From Rhizobium sp. L1K21 (GTDB lineage: Bacteria > Pseudomonadota > Alphaproteobacteria > Rhizobiales > Rhizobiaceae): DNA of 64,000 nucleotides. Under the pieces are notes generated by a model that was not told the DNA's origin, made no database searches, and saw only the letters and a list, made by a program, of their open reading frames with translations. A program made the translations under genes and the position numbers. Shown here in pieces: positions 8,553 through 18,268 of this stretch (positions are counted from its first letter, which is position 1; every line of letters starts with the position of its first letter). Location: the NCBI RefSeq assembly GCF_024055895.1, contig NZ_JAMXLE010000001.1, forward strand, positions 806,001 to 870,000, given 5' to 3'.

Positions 8553-8914
8553 GCATCCATCCCGATGAAATGGCTGTGGAGGCGCTGCCGGTGCTTCCGT
8601 CGCTGGATATCGCCGAGACGCAGGACTTTTATGCCGGCAAGCTCGGCTTTTCCAATGTCATTTATCGCGATGATACCTATCTCATTTTGAAGCGTGACAT
8701 CATGGAGCTGCATTTCTGGCTCTGTGATAACCGCACGATCTGCGAGAACACCTCAGTCTATCTGCGCGGTGGTGGAATCGATCAGCTTTACGAAGAATTC
8801 TGTCGCGCCGATATTGAGCGCCTGAGCGATTTCACCGTGCGGCCCTGGCGGATGAAAGAATTCTACATCCACGATCCGCACGGCAATCTATTGCGTTTTG
8901 GCCGAAATGCTTAA
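8549..8914 (+). CDS. VOC-superfamily protein, bleomycin-resistance (BLMT) type
   Basis: This 121-residue glyoxalase/bleomycin-resistance fold protein begins at TTG 8549, overlapping the previous stop, with GAGGGG six bases upstream; a later ATG (8570) has no ribosome-binding site. LPSLDIAETQDFYAGKLGF and MKEFYIHDPHGNLLRFGR are the paired beta-alpha-beta-beta-beta modules, and the aromatic-rich ELHFWLCD strand resembles bleomycin-binding proteins. Such proteins sequester glycopeptide antibiotics or serve as small VOC enzymes. Position in a putative heme/iron operon makes resistance uncertain. Its 3' end overlaps the convergent DUF423 gene by 27 bases. Confidence 0.78.
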   Translation: MSIHPDEMAVEALPVLPSLDIAETQDFYAGKLGFSNVIYRDDTYLILKRDIMELHFWLCDNRTICENTSVYLRGGGIDQLYEEFCRADIERLSDFTVRPWRMKEFYIHDPHGNLLRFGRNA

Positions 8915-9277
8915 GGGGCGTTTGAAAAACGCTCCAATTGCCACAACAAGCCAGCCACCCATCATCAGGAAACCGCCTGTCGGGGCCGACATGGGGAAAA
9001 AGCCGGTGCCGACGACGTGGCGGTTGACAAGGTCTCCGGCAAAGAGAAGTGTCCCGGCAAGCAGAAGGACACCTGCGGGTGCGGCGGTTTTCAGCTTGTC
9101 ATAGGCAAGGGCAAGTGCAAGCAGAGCCGGCGCATGTGCAAGGCACATGGTTGACGCCCCGCCCAGAAGCCGTTCATCGCCCATATGCGAGGCTGCTGCA
9201 GCGAGAGCGACACCAGCCAGTCCGAAAAGCCCTGAAAAGAGGATGAAGAGGCGCTGCCAATTTGCATCAGCCTTCAT
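8888..9277 (-). CDS. DUF423 small membrane protein
   Basis: This 129-residue protein has four hydrophobic helices (LFILFSGLFGLAGVALAAAASH, LAHAPALLALALA, AGVLLLAGTLLFAGDL, GGFLMMGGWLVVAIGAF) and the DUF423 hallmarks AAASHM, HAPALL and GTLLFAGDLV. It is an inner-membrane protein of unknown function (YgdD type). ATG 9277 follows AAGGAAG and overlaps the end of the truncated-haemoglobin gene by 11 bases, so the two are coupled. Its 3' end overlaps the opposite-strand VOC gene. Confidence 0.85.
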   Translation of the reverse strand: MKADANWQRLFILFSGLFGLAGVALAAAASHMGDERLLGGASTMCLAHAPALLALALAYDKLKTAAPAGVLLLAGTLLFAGDLVNRHVVGTGFFPMSAPTGGFLMMGGWLVVAIGAFFKRPLSISAKTQ

Positions 9278-9683
9278 GCGCGTCTTCCTTGTTTTGCATG
9301 TGATAGGCCAATCGCTCGATTGGCTCCCAGATGATTTCACGCAGCTTGGGATGTTCAACCGTGTCGTCTAGAGCGCCACGGAAGCACAAGAGCCATTCAT
9401 CGACCTCCCGCTTGGTGATCGGCGCATGGAGATGTCGTGCGCGCAGGCGCGGATGGCCGTATTTTTCCACGAAGAGCGGTGGGCCACCGAGATAGCCTGT
9501 CAGGTATTCGTAGAGCTTTGTTTCTGCATTTTGGAGGCTTGGCGGATGGATGGCACGCGCATTTTGCGCTTCCGGCAAGGTCTCCATCAATTCGTAGAAA
9601 CGACGCACCAGTTTGCGCACCGTATCGTCAGCACCGATGGCCTCGTAAAGGGTGATCGTTTCCTTGTCTTCGGACGTCTCCAC
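9267..9683 (-). CDS. Group II truncated haemoglobin
   Basis: This 138-residue globin (GTG 9683 behind AAGGAA) shows the TrHbII pattern: ITLYEAIGADDTVRKLVRRFYELM for helices A-B, GGPPLFVEKYGHPRLRARHLHAPI with the proximal histidine in RARH, and EWLLCF with the conserved G8 tryptophan. It binds heme and O2 or NO in the cytosol; family members serve in NO detoxification or oxygen handling. An earlier ATG at 9752 would add 23 residues not typical of the family. It follows recQ on the same strand and overlaps DUF423. Confidence 0.9.
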   Translation of the reverse strand: METSEDKETITLYEAIGADDTVRKLVRRFYELMETLPEAQNARAIHPPSLQNAETKLYEYLTGYLGGPPLFVEKYGHPRLRARHLHAPITKREVDEWLLCFRGALDDTVEHPKLREIIWEPIERLAYHMQNKEDAHEG

Positions 9684-9770
9684 GGACAAATTCCTTCGGA
9701 TCGATTTCGCTTGTTTCCAGCGGCTTATGACATGATTGTATGCAACCGACAACGCGGCGAAACGGCGCTC

Positions 9771-11630
9771 CTAATCTTCGTGAGCGGAGATAACGGCAAG
9801 GAAATCATCGCCGTAGCGCTCCATCTTGGCTTGCCCCACACCTGATATGCCCAAAAGCGCGTCTTGCGAGGTTGGGCGTTCCGTGGCCATGGCGACCAGT
9901 GTGGTGTCGGGAAAAACCACATAAGGCGGGACGCCGTTTTCCTTGGCAATCTCCATACGCCTGGCGCGCAGTTCTTCAAACAGCGCCTGATCGGCCTCGG
10001 CCAAGGCAGATTTTGCCTTTGATGCACTGGCCGAACTGCTTTTGGTCTTTTTGCCTGCAGCAGGGCGGTCCTTGCGGAAATGGATGTCGCGCTCGCGTTT
10101 GAAAACGGCGCGCGCCTCTGGCTCAAGCTTCAAGGCACCAAACGCGTCATGATCGACGCGAACGAGGCCCATGGCGAGAAGCTGGCGGAAGACCGATTGC
10201 CATGTCTTTGCCGGAATATCCTTGCCAGCGCCGAAGACCGGCATATCGGCATGGCCGAAGCGCTGTGTCTTTTCGTTATCATTGCCGGTGATCACATCAA
10301 TGACGTGGCCTGCACCGAACCGCTCGCCGGTGCGGTAGATGGCGGCAAGCGCAATGATAGCGGCTTCTGTGCCATTCCAGGTTTCCACTGGTTTCAGGCA
10401 GGTATCGCAATTGCCGCAATGACCCGGATGCGCCTCGCCGAAATGGGCAAGAATGGCCTGCCGTCTGCAACCTGCCGTCTCGCATATTCCGAGAAGCGCG
10501 TTCAGCTTGGCGCGTTCTACCCGCTTGATCTCCGGGCTTGCGTCTCCCTCCTCAATCATGCGGGTGCGGCTTACCACGTCGGTCATGCCATAGGCCATCC
10601 AGGCTTCCGAGGGCAGGCCGTCGCGTCCGGCGCGTCCGGTTTCCTGATAATAGGCTTCCACCGAGCCGGGCAGGTCGAGATGGGCAACATAACGCACATT
10701 AGGCTTGTCGATCCCCATGCCAAATGCGACCGTTGCTACCAGGCAAAGCTCTTCTTCTTTCAGAAAAGCGTCCTGATTGGCGTCGCGCACGGCTCTATCC
10801 ATACCTGCGTGATAGGCGAGTGCCCGAATACCCTGACCGTTCAGCCATTCTGCCGTGTCCTCCACCTTGGCGCGGGACAAGCAATAAACGATGCCGCTTT
10901 GCCCCTTGTGGCGGCTCAAAAACTGCAGAAGCTGCTGGCGGGCCTGCTGGCGCTCGACGATTTCATAGGCGATGTTCTTGCGGTCGAAGGAGGTGGTAAA
11001 AACCTCTGCCGACTGCAGGTTCAACCGCTCAATAATGTCATCGCGTGTGTGCGGATCTGCTGTTGCCGTCAAGGCCATGCGCGGCACGCCGGGATAATCG
11101 TCTTTCAGGGACCCCAGCGCCCGGTATTCGGGGCGGAAATCATGGCCCCATTGAGACACACAGTGGGCTTCGTCGATGGCAATCAGTGCGATCTTCGTGC
11201 GACCGATCATGTCCTTGAATGCCGGTGTGACAATGCGCTCCGGCGTGACATAGAGGAGGTCCAGGCTGCCGGAGGAAAGGGCATTCCGGACTGCGGCAAA
11301 CTCGTCCTGCGACAGGGACGAGTTCAAGGCCGCCGCCCGCACGCCAAGCTGCTTCAACGCTTCCACCTGGTCACGCATCAGGGCAATCAGTGGTGACACG
11401 ACAATGCCGATGCCATCACGGCACAGCGCCGGGATCTGATAGCAGAGAGATTTACCTGCCCCTGTTGGAAAAAGCACCACGGCATCCCGCCCGGACACGA
11501 CGCGCTGGACAACCGCTTGCTGCTTGCCGCGGAAGGCAGGATAGCCATAGACGCGTTTGAGAACGGCGAGGGGATTTTGAGCGCCCTGATCTTCAAATAC
11601 CGGATCAATGCGCTCCGACAGATTTGGCAT
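9771..11630 (-). CDS. recQ: ATP-dependent DNA helicase RecQ
   Basis: This 619-residue superfamily 2 helicase unwinds DNA 3'-5' in recombination and replication-fork repair. Motifs in order: [12 protein letters not shown] (Walker A, residue about 60), [13 protein letters not shown] within [35 protein letters not shown] and [10 protein letters not shown]. The RQC region holds the zinc-binding cysteines (CETAGCRRQ and HCGNCDTC), and residues about 535-615 form an HRDC domain ([24 protein letters not shown]). The length is normal for RecQ. ATG 11630 follows AAGGAA. It reads towards the haemoglobin gene 87 bases on. Confidence 0.95.
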   Translation of the reverse strand: MPNLSERIDPVFEDQGAQNPLAVLKRVYGYPAFRGKQQAVVQRVVSGRDAVVLFPTGAGKSLCYQIPALCRDGIGIVVSPLIALMRDQVEALKQLGVRAAALNSSLSQDEFAAVRNALSSGSLDLLYVTPERIVTPAFKDMIGRTKIALIAIDEAHCVSQWGHDFRPEYRALGSLKDDYPGVPRMALTATADPHTRDDIIERLNLQSAEVFTTSFDRKNIAYEIVERQQARQQLLQFLSRHKGQSGIVYCLSRAKVEDTAEWLNGQGIRALAYHAGMDRAVRDANQDAFLKEEELCLVATVAFGMGIDKPNVRYVAHLDLPGSVEAYYQETGRAGRDGLPSEAWMAYGMTDVVSRTRMIEEGDASPEIKRVERAKLNALLGICETAGCRRQAILAHFGEAHPGHCGNCDTCLKPVETWNGTEAAIIALAAIYRTGERFGAGHVIDVITGNDNEKTQRFGHADMPVFGAGKDIPAKTWQSVFRQLLAMGLVRVDHDAFGALKLEPEARAVFKRERDIHFRKDRPAAGKKTKSSSASASKAKSALAEADQALFEELRARRMEIAKENGVPPYVVFPDTTLVAMATERPTSQDALLGISGVGQAKMERYGDDFLAVISAHED

Positions 11631-11863
11631 GGAATCGCTTTCCTTCAACTGGATTGACTATGGCACAGGCCGCTCCGGACATGCCAGCCGTTCACAACAC
11701 CTGTAGGAATCTTTTGCGCTCCAATCCTTTATTGCGAAGGGCTTCAGCCTGTGGACAGGCGAAACATATCGATCAGTCTATGTCGCAATTGGAACATCTA
11801 TTTTGACAGCGACACATTTTCACCACTACAGTGTCTTGTGAGAAGACAGAAATGGAGGGGCGG

Positions 11864-12280
11864 ATGTTCAAGAAAATCATGGTCCCCGTCGATTTGGCGC
11901 ATGCCGAGAAGTTATCAAGGGCGCTTTCAGCGGCGGGTGAATTGTCAAAGCTCTATGGTGCGCCAATCGTCTATGTGGGTGTCACCGCCGAGACGCCGGG
12001 CGCGATGGCCCATAATATCACCGAATATGGTGAGAAGCTGAAGGCTTTTGCGGCGCAGGAGGCTGCGAAATACGGTTTGGAAGCTACCTCTCACAGCGTC
12101 GCCAGCCATGATCCGGCGGTGGATCTGGACCAAGCGCTTGTAAAGGCTGTTGGCGACACGGGAAGTGATCTGATCGTGATGGCGACGCATATACCCAATG
12201 TTGCCGACCACATCTGGCCCTCCCATGGAGGCAAACTGGCGACGCATACGAATGCATCCGTATTTCTCGTGCGCTCCTAA
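11864..12280 (+). CDS. Universal stress protein (UspA domain)
   Basis: This 138-residue single-domain Usp starts at ATG 11864 behind GGAGGGGC. The fold markers are MFKKIMVPVDLAHAEKLSRAL, PIVYVGVTA, DLIVMATH and the ATP-binding-type end (SHGGKLATHTNASVFLV), although the usual GSxxxxVxxxxxxPV is changed to GGKLATHTNASV, keeping only part of the nucleotide loop. Such proteins form dimers and aid stress survival. It lies 68 bases upstream of a BCCT transporter on the same strand, so the two are probably co-expressed, perhaps under osmotic stress. Confidence 0.85.
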   Translation: MFKKIMVPVDLAHAEKLSRALSAAGELSKLYGAPIVYVGVTAETPGAMAHNITEYGEKLKAFAAQEAAKYGLEATSHSVASHDPAVDLDQALVKAVGDTGSDLIVMATHIPNVADHIWPSHGGKLATHTNASVFLVRS

Positions 12281-12348
12281 GTCGAAATAAGGGGACATCG
12301 GCTTTGGGATCGCCGGGCTGATCAGAACATAAAAATCAGGAGAGACCC

Positions 12349-13962
12349 ATGACGGACACAGGAATTCCGGCACCGGAAGGGCCAACCGACATAATTGAAA
12401 CCGATTATGAAATCGGTCAGGACAATATCACCGCTTCAATCGGGCCTTTCGGCCTCGACGTTCACAATCCGGTCTTCATGGTGTCCGGTTTGACCATTGT
12501 CGCGTTCGTTCTGCTGACGCTCGCATTTCAGGAGCAGGCCGGATCGATGTTCAACAGTTTGCGCGATTGGCTGACGGCGACATTCGATTGGTTTTTCCTC
12601 CTGTCGGCAAATGTGTTCGTCCTTCTTTGCTTCTTCCTGATCGTTTCGCCCTACGGCAAGGTTCGCATCGGCGGCAAGGAAGCGACACCGGACTATTCCT
12701 ATTCCGGCTGGTTTGCGATGTTGTTTGCCGCCGGCATGGGCATCGGGCTGATGTTTTACGGCGTGTCTGAGCCGATTTCGCATTTCTCCTCATCGGTTGC
12801 CGAAAATGCTGGGTCGCCGGAAAGCTGGGCGCCGCTCGGCGGTGCTGCTGGCAACAATGAAGAGGCGCATAATCTCGGTATGGCTGCGACCATCTTCCAC
12901 TGGAGCCTGCATCCATGGGCAATTTATGCCATCGTGGCGCTGGCGCTGGCGATCTTCTCCTATAACAAGGGCCTTCCACTGACCATGCGCTCGGTTTTCT
13001 ATCCGATTTTCGGTGAGCGCGTGTGGGGCTGGACAGGGCATGTGATCGATATCCTGGCTGTTTTTGCAACATTGTTCGGTCTTGCCACGTCGCTGGGCTT
13101 TGGTGCCGAACAGGCCAATGCCGGTCTCAATCACATTTTTGGACTGCCGGTCAGCGATGTTTCCAAGGTGCTGCTGATCGTGGCGATTACTGCGGTTGCA
13201 CTTACCTCGGTGGTTGCGGGCCTTGATGCCGGCGTCAAGCGGCTCTCAGAGATCAACATGATGCTTGCAGCCCTTCTGCTGCTGTTTGTTTTGTTTGTCG
13301 GGCCGACGCTTGCCATCATCTCCGGCTTCTTCACCAACCTTTATGAATACGCCCGCTATCTGCCTGAGCTTTCCAATCCCTTCGGTCGAACGGACGATAA
13401 TTTCCGCGATGGCTGGACGGCGTTTTATTGGGCGTGGTGGATTTCCTGGTCGCCGTTTGTGGGCATGTTCATTGCCCGCGTCTCACGTGGCCGCACGGTG
13501 CGCGAGTTCATCACCTGCGTTCTGATCATTCCGTCGCTCGTTTCGGTATTATGGATGACAGCCTTTGGTGGTACCGCAATCGACCAGATCGTCAATGATG
13601 GTTATCAGGCCGTGGCCAACGCGCCGCTTGAACTGAAGCTGTTTTCGATGCTGGAGGCATTGCCGCTGCAGCAGATCACGTCCTTCATCGCCATCGTTCT
13701 GGTCATCGTGTTCTTCGTCACCTCATCCGACTCCGGTTCGCTGGTGATCGATACGATCACGGCCGGCGGCAAGGTGGATGCGCCTGTTCCGCAGCGCGTG
13801 TTCTGGGCAAGCTTCGAGGGCATTGTGGCAATTGCGCTGCTGCTCGGTGGCGGTCTTGGTGCATTGCAGGCGATGGCCGTTTCGACCGGCTTTCCCTTCA
13901 CCATCGTGCTGCTTCTGGCGTGTTATGCCATTGTGAAAGGGCTTGCGAGCGAGCCTCGGTAA
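12349..13962 (+). CDS. BCCT-family betaine/carnitine/choline transporter
   Basis: This 537-residue inner-membrane protein has the twelve-helix BCCT layout. The Trp/aromatic signature in the eighth helix is present (GWTAFYWAWWISWSPFVGMFIARVSRGRTVREF), as are GMGIGLMFYGVSEP and FFVTSSDSGSLV. These transporters import glycine betaine, choline or related quaternary ammonium compounds with sodium or protons. The cytosolic C-terminal tail, used for osmosensing in BetP, is very short here, so regulated activation may differ. It follows UspA and is followed by a clear terminator. Another choline system (choXWV) lies at 47-50 kb. Confidence 0.92.
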   Translation: MTDTGIPAPEGPTDIIETDYEIGQDNITASIGPFGLDVHNPVFMVSGLTIVAFVLLTLAFQEQAGSMFNSLRDWLTATFDWFFLLSANVFVLLCFFLIVSPYGKVRIGGKEATPDYSYSGWFAMLFAAGMGIGLMFYGVSEPISHFSSSVAENAGSPESWAPLGGAAGNNEEAHNLGMAATIFHWSLHPWAIYAIVALALAIFSYNKGLPLTMRSVFYPIFGERVWGWTGHVIDILAVFATLFGLATSLGFGAEQANAGLNHIFGLPVSDVSKVLLIVAITAVALTSVVAGLDAGVKRLSEINMMLAALLLLFVLFVGPTLAIISGFFTNLYEYARYLPELSNPFGRTDDNFRDGWTAFYWAWWISWSPFVGMFIARVSRGRTVREFITCVLIIPSLVSVLWMTAFGGTAIDQIVNDGYQAVANAPLELKLFSMLEALPLQQITSFIAIVLVIVFFVTSSDSGSLVIDTITAGGKVDAPVPQRVFWASFEGIVAIALLLGGGLGALQAMAVSTGFPFTIVLLLACYAIVKGLASEPR

Positions 13963-13990
13963 AAGCGGCATTCAGATTGAAGCTTGAGGG

Positions 13991-14027
13991 ACCCCGGTGC
14001 CATGCGCCGGGGTTTGTGCTTTTTTTC
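13991..14027 (+). terminator. Rho-independent terminator after the BCCT gene
   Basis: ACCCCGG and CCGGGGT form a 7-bp stem around a 9-base loop, followed by TTGTGC and a run of seven T. It lies 28 bases after the transporter stop. Confidence 0.85.
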
Positions 14028-14129
14028 GCCATGTGCGGTCTGTGGAGCCTGGCGCTTCAGCGGGCATTTCAGAATTCATAATCCTGTTTTGATTTAGAAT
14101 TGGACACGATTCATGATCAATGCTTATAA

Positions 14130-15032
14130 ATGGGAATGCCTATTTCTCATCTCACATTGCGGCAGCTTCAGGCGATCAGAGCCGTCTATGAAACGGGCCG
14201 TATTTCCGCGGCGGCAGAGCGGCTGAATGTCAGTCAGTCGGCGGCGAGCGTTTTGTTGTCCCAGGCCGAGGCAGCGCTCGGAAACCGATTGTTCGACCGC
14301 ACCACGCGCCATATCGCGCCCACGGAAGCTGCAGAGCTGACCATTGGAACGATCACGCGCATTCTCGACGATGTGCAGGCGCTCGGGGTTCTGACCGATG
14401 ATTTGCGCAATCTTGACCGTGGACGCATTCGCATTGCTGCGACACCGGCCACAGGCATTGCGCTGCTTCCGACGACAGTTCGGCGCTTCAAGACGAAATA
14501 CCCGAATGTCGAACTGTCGATGAACGATTGCGCGCCCGACCAGTTCTTCTCCATCATCCGCGATGAGAAGGTGGATTTCGGGCTGGGCATCGCTTCGGTA
14601 GATCGCGGTGAATTCGATGTGCAGGTGGTCCATTCCGACCCGCTCTGCCTGTTGTGCAATGTCGATCACCGGCTGGCGAAGCAGTCAACGGTCAGCTGGG
14701 CAGACTTGAAGGGTGAACCGATGATTATCTCGCGGCGCGACTATGGTGTACGCGCCGTGGTAGAGCATCATCTGCGCAATGCTGGTGCCGGTCTCGAGAT
14801 CGCCAATGAAATCGGCTTTCTCTACAGCGCGGAGTGGATGGTGACTTGCGATATGGGGGTGAGCGTGTTCCCAAGCCGGTTGGCAGAGGAGATCAGGAGT
14901 CGTGACGTTTGCAAGGTTCCGATTGTCGAGCCTGTCGCCACGCGTGACATCGGTATCGTCACCAAGAAGGGGCGTTCCCTGCCTGAGGCAGCGGCAAAAT
15001 TTGCCGAGATGCTGGTCGAGGACCTGCGTTGA
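14130..15032 (+). CDS. LysR-family transcriptional regulator
   Basis: This 300-residue protein has a LysR winged helix (LTLRQLQAIRAVYETGRISAAAERLNVSQSAASVLLSQAEAALGNRLFDR, residues about 7-60) and a substrate-binding-like effector domain from about residue 95 (GRIRIAATPATGIALLPTTVRRFKTKYPNVEL). It stands upstream of and in the same direction as a TAXI-TRAP transporter and TPP enzyme, with about 350 bases between, so it probably regulates them. The start at 14130 or 14136 is not distinguished by a clear ribosome-binding site. The effector is unknown. Confidence 0.88.
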   Translation: MGMPISHLTLRQLQAIRAVYETGRISAAAERLNVSQSAASVLLSQAEAALGNRLFDRTTRHIAPTEAAELTIGTITRILDDVQALGVLTDDLRNLDRGRIRIAATPATGIALLPTTVRRFKTKYPNVELSMNDCAPDQFFSIIRDEKVDFGLGIASVDRGEFDVQVVHSDPLCLLCNVDHRLAKQSTVSWADLKGEPMIISRRDYGVRAVVEHHLRNAGAGLEIANEIGFLYSAEWMVTCDMGVSVFPSRLAEEIRSRDVCKVPIVEPVATRDIGIVTKKGRSLPEAAAKFAEMLVEDLR

Positions 15033-15386
15033 TTGGTAAAGTCAGCTGCGGGTTTCGCGTCATTCATAAAGGGGCTTCATTAATCTCTTTCATAATTTCG
15101 CTTTTTTATTGAGTGGTTCCTGTGCACATTGAGGGCTCTTCAGGGAGTAGAGTGGCTTTGGATGTTGAGGAGCATTGAAAGTCGCCACCGAAAGTCCGGA
15201 CAATAACAAACGGACTGGCCGCCCGGCCAAAATCTCCTTTATCATGCCGTGCTTTTTGAAACGGCGTCTGGATGATTTGACCGAGTATAGAACCGACTTG
15301 CGCGCGCGCCTTAATGTCGGTGGCACAAGACCTCTCTGCAGTTAACCTGGGTGGCGGTGGGCTGCCCGACAAAATGGGAGGATGAC
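15033..15386. other. Intergenic region between lysR and the TAXI-TRAP operon
   Basis: These 354 bases carry no convincing gene. The left part is AT-rich with repeated TTCATAA/TTCATTAA words (15062-15095), the likely place for LysR sites. A short GC-rich inverted repeat (TGGCCGCCCGGCCA) lies near 15218. The right part should contain the promoter and leader of the transporter operon; no strong promoter could be assigned. Confidence 0.4.
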
Positions 15387-16370
15387 GTGAAGAAATCATT
15401 TGTTGCTGCACTCGCTGTTGGGCTCGCGATTGCCGGTGGTCCGGCTCTGGCGCTCGATCGGCTGACGATTGGTACTGGGCCAAGCGGCGCACTTTACAAC
15501 CAGATCGGAACCACACTTTCGGCTCTCTTTCAGAAGGAAACCGGAAAGCCTGGAACCGCCCAGCCCTTCACCGGAACAACCAGCTATATGCCCATGGTGC
15601 ATCTGGGTGAAATCGAAGCTGGCATTCTGGGCGGTCTGGAGTCCAGCGATGCTTATCTCGGCAAGGGCAATTATCCGCAGGCAATGGACAATATTCGCGC
15701 CCTGATGGTGGTTTCGCGTCCGGCCTTTCAGTTCTTCGCCCGTGCATCGGATGGCATGACGTCGGTCGCAGATCTCGCGGGCAAAACCGTGGTGACACGC
15801 TACAAGGCATTGGCTGGCTTTGATCAGGTGATCATGGCGGGTCTTGCCACTGCAGGTTTGACGGAAAAGGATGTCAAAGCCGTTGAAATGGGCGGTATTG
15901 TCGAAGCCATCGACGCTGTGCAGGATGGCCGTATTGATTCTGCCATGGTGGCACTCGGTATCGTGCCGTTGCGGCAGGCTGATGCCTCGATCAGCGGTGG
16001 CGTGCGCATGCTGACGCTGGGCGACAATCTCGACGTTGTGGACGAGGTGCCGGACCTTCAGGCTGTCGATATTGAGCCCTCGCCGGCGCAGATCGGCGTG
16101 CCGGAGCCGATCAAGGCCCTGTCCTTCAACACATTCCTTGATGTCGGCGCGTCCATGTCCGACGATGATGCCTACAATCTCGTCAAGGTCATCTACACCC
16201 ACTGGGCGGATGCTCAGGCTGCCTTGCCGGCCTTGAAAGGCATGAAGCAGGAGTGGATGGTTCCGCCGCGTCTGGCATTCCCCTTCCATCCGGGCGCCAT
16301 CCGGTTCTTCAAGGAAGTCGGCTTGTGGACACCGGAACACGACGCGCAGCAAGCCGCGTTCCTGAACTGA
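15387..16370 (+). CDS. TAXI-family TRAP transporter substrate-binding protein
   Basis: This 327-residue periplasmic protein starts at GTG 15387 behind GGGAGGATGAC and opens with a signal peptide (KKSFVAALAVGLAIAGGPALA). The mature part begins LTIGTGPSGALYNQIGTTLSALFQ, the TAXI signature, followed by the paired domains of a TRAP binding protein (GTTSYMPMVHLGEIEAGI, VVTRYKALAGFDQVIMAGLATAGL). It would deliver a carboxylate-type solute to the fused permease encoded 20 bases downstream. The substrate is unknown; the TPP enzyme next in the operon suggests a 2-oxo acid or precursor. Confidence 0.9.
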   Translation: MKKSFVAALAVGLAIAGGPALALDRLTIGTGPSGALYNQIGTTLSALFQKETGKPGTAQPFTGTTSYMPMVHLGEIEAGILGGLESSDAYLGKGNYPQAMDNIRALMVVSRPAFQFFARASDGMTSVADLAGKTVVTRYKALAGFDQVIMAGLATAGLTEKDVKAVEMGGIVEAIDAVQDGRIDSAMVALGIVPLRQADASISGGVRMLTLGDNLDVVDEVPDLQAVDIEPSPAQIGVPEPIKALSFNTFLDVGASMSDDDAYNLVKVIYTHWADAQAALPALKGMKQEWMVPPRLAFPFHPGAIRFFKEVGLWTPEHDAQQAAFLN

Positions 16371-16390
16371 TCCGGGCATAGAGAGTGTTG

Positions 16391-18268
16391 ATGATGAAGC
16401 GCGTTTCCAAAAGCTTGTTGAACCTCTATCTGGCGGTGCTGTTTGTGGCCGGGATCGCGTGGATCATCAACCTTCCCGAACGTCTGGGTGTGTCGCTTAT
16501 TCAATATGAATGGCTGGCGACCTACTTGGGTGTGGCGGTGGCAGCGGTTCACCTTGCCTATCCCTATGGCAAGAAGACCGCTTGGCTCGATATCGCTGTC
16601 GGTCTTCTGGGGCTTGCAGCCTGGACCTGGTCTGCGGTGCATACCGAAGCCTGGATGTTTTCAATCACGGGCAAGTCTCCGGACAAGATTATTCCGGGTG
16701 CGATTGCTCTCATCGCTCTGATGGAGGGGTTGCGCAAATCCTGCGGTCTCTCCATCACCATCCTCGTTTGGGCAATGATCGTTTATGGTCTCTTCGGTTA
16801 TCATCTTCCGCAGCCCGTTCAGGCTAACTATACGAACCTGAACAGTCTGATTTATTATCTTTATACGGACTCGAACGCCGTGGTCGGGGCGATCCTTTCC
16901 ATTGTCGCCACGCTCGTTCTTGCCTTTCTCGTTTTCGGGCGCATGCTCGATGTTTCCGGCGCCACACGGTTTTTCACCGACATTTGCCTTGCCTTTATCG
17001 GGCATCGTCGGGGCGGGCCAGCCAAGGTGGCGGTGGTGGCATCGGGCCTTTTCGGCTCTGTCTCATCCTCGCCAGTCGGCAACATCATGTCGACCGGGGT
17101 GGTGACGATACCGCTCATGCAGAAGTCGGGGTTTCGTGCCTATCAGGCGGCGGCCATTGAGGCTGTGGCCTCAACCGGGGGGCAGATTGCGCCGCCAGTG
17201 ATGGGCGCAACGGCGTTCCTGATCGCCGAATTCCTGCAGATATCCTATGTCGACGTGGTCAAGGCCGCTCTTATCCCGGCACTGTTTTACTATCTCTGCC
17301 TGTTTTTCCACGTGGATGCGCTGGCGCGCCGTGAAAAGGTTGTTGGTCTTTCAAAGGCTGATCTTCCTTCCGCGCTTGCCGTGCTGCGCACTGGCTGGAT
17401 TTTTCTCTTTCCGCTCGCTTGGCTGATTTACCTGCTGTTCTGGGCCGGAACCCAGCCAGCGATGGCCGCGCTTTGGTCCGCGCTCGTCCTTCTCGCGTTT
17501 GCTCTGGTCAAGGGCCGTTTCCTGAACCTGGAAGACTGGAAGCAGCTGGTCCTTGAAGGCGGCGCCAACATGCTGCCGATCCTGATGATTGCAGGTGGGG
17601 CGGGCATTGTGGTCGGCGTGATGAATGTGAGTGGGCTGGCGCAATCGCTGTCCTTCCTGCTGACACAGGTGGGCGAGTCCTATGGCCTGTTTACCGTACT
17701 CTTCCTGACCGCTGTTCTCTGCGTGATCCTGGGCATGGGCATGCCGTCGACCGCCATTTATGTGGTTCTGGCAACGCTGATCGGGCCGACCTTGACGGAG
17801 CTGGGGGTGCCGCCGCTCGCATCACACCTCTTCATTTTCTATTTCGGCGTGATGTCCTTCCTGACGCCGCCGGTTGCCGTTGCTTCTTATGTGGCGGCGG
17901 GCCTTGCCAAGACCAGCATGTGGCTCACCAGCGCGCTTGCTCTGAGGGCCGCACTTGCCGCCTTCGTTCTCCCCTTCATCTGGTGCTATCGGCCGGAGAT
18001 CCTGCTCATGGGATCGCCCATCGACATAGCGCTCGTTTCGATCACCACGCTCATTGCATTGTGGCTCTATGCAGAAGCCAGTGCGGCAGTCTCTTTTGCC
18101 ATGCGGGCTGGCTTGACGGGCATCTGCGCGATCATGTTGCTTGTGCCGGTGGTGACCGGACCGCAGTCACCCTGGATTTTCGCGACCGCTGTCGTCGGTG
18201 CCATTCTGGTGTTTCTGGTGCGCCGGTCTGAGCCTGAAACCTTGAATACCAGCCGGGAAAGCGCATGA
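16391..18268 (+). CDS. TRAP transporter fused permease (4TM/12TM)
   Basis: This protein of about 625 residues fuses the small (DctQ-like) and large (DctM-like) TRAP permease subunits, as is usual with TAXI binding proteins. Many helices are seen; the large-subunit core has SSSPVGNIMSTGVVTIPLM, AVASTGGQIAPPVMGATAFLIAEF and LGMGMPSTAIYVVLATLIGP. It moves the solute using a sodium gradient. Four in-frame starts (GTG 16385, TTG 16388, ATG 16391, ATG 16394) lie together; 16391 is chosen. Its stop overlaps the next gene as ATGA, so expression is coupled to the TPP enzyme. Confidence 0.9.
   Translation: MMKRVSKSLLNLYLAVLFVAGIAWIINLPERLGVSLIQYEWLATYLGVAVAAVHLAYPYGKKTAWLDIAVGLLGLAAWTWSAVHTEAWMFSITGKSPDKIIPGAIALIALMEGLRKSCGLSITILVWAMIVYGLFGYHLPQPVQANYTNLNSLIYYLYTDSNAVVGAILSIVATLVLAFLVFGRMLDVSGATRFFTDICLAFIGHRRGGPAKVAVVASGLFGSVSSSPVGNIMSTGVVTIPLMQKSGFRAYQAAAIEAVASTGGQIAPPVMGATAFLIAEFLQISYVDVVKAALIPALFYYLCLFFHVDALARREKVVGLSKADLPSALAVLRTGWIFLFPLAWLIYLLFWAGTQPAMAALWSALVLLAFALVKGRFLNLEDWKQLVLEGGANMLPILMIAGGAGIVVGVMNVSGLAQSLSFLLTQVGESYGLFTVLFLTAVLCVILGMGMPSTAIYVVLATLIGPTLTELGVPPLASHLFIFYFGVMSFLTPPVAVASYVAAGLAKTSMWLTSALALRAALAAFVLPFIWCYRPEILLMGSPIDIALVSITTLIALWLYAEASAAVSFAMRAGLTGICAIMLLVPVVTGPQSPWIFATAVVGAILVFLVRRSEPETLNTSRESA

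Noticed and set aside
10080-11396. A 438-codon plus-strand frame antisense to recQ
   Set aside because: It has no recognisable domain and covers exactly the conserved RecQ coding sequence; its length reflects GC-rich codon structure of the opposite strand.
15090-15326. A 78-codon minus-strand frame in the lysR-TAXI gap
   Set aside because: No ribosome-binding site, composition unlike a folded protein, and it would block the expected promoter region.
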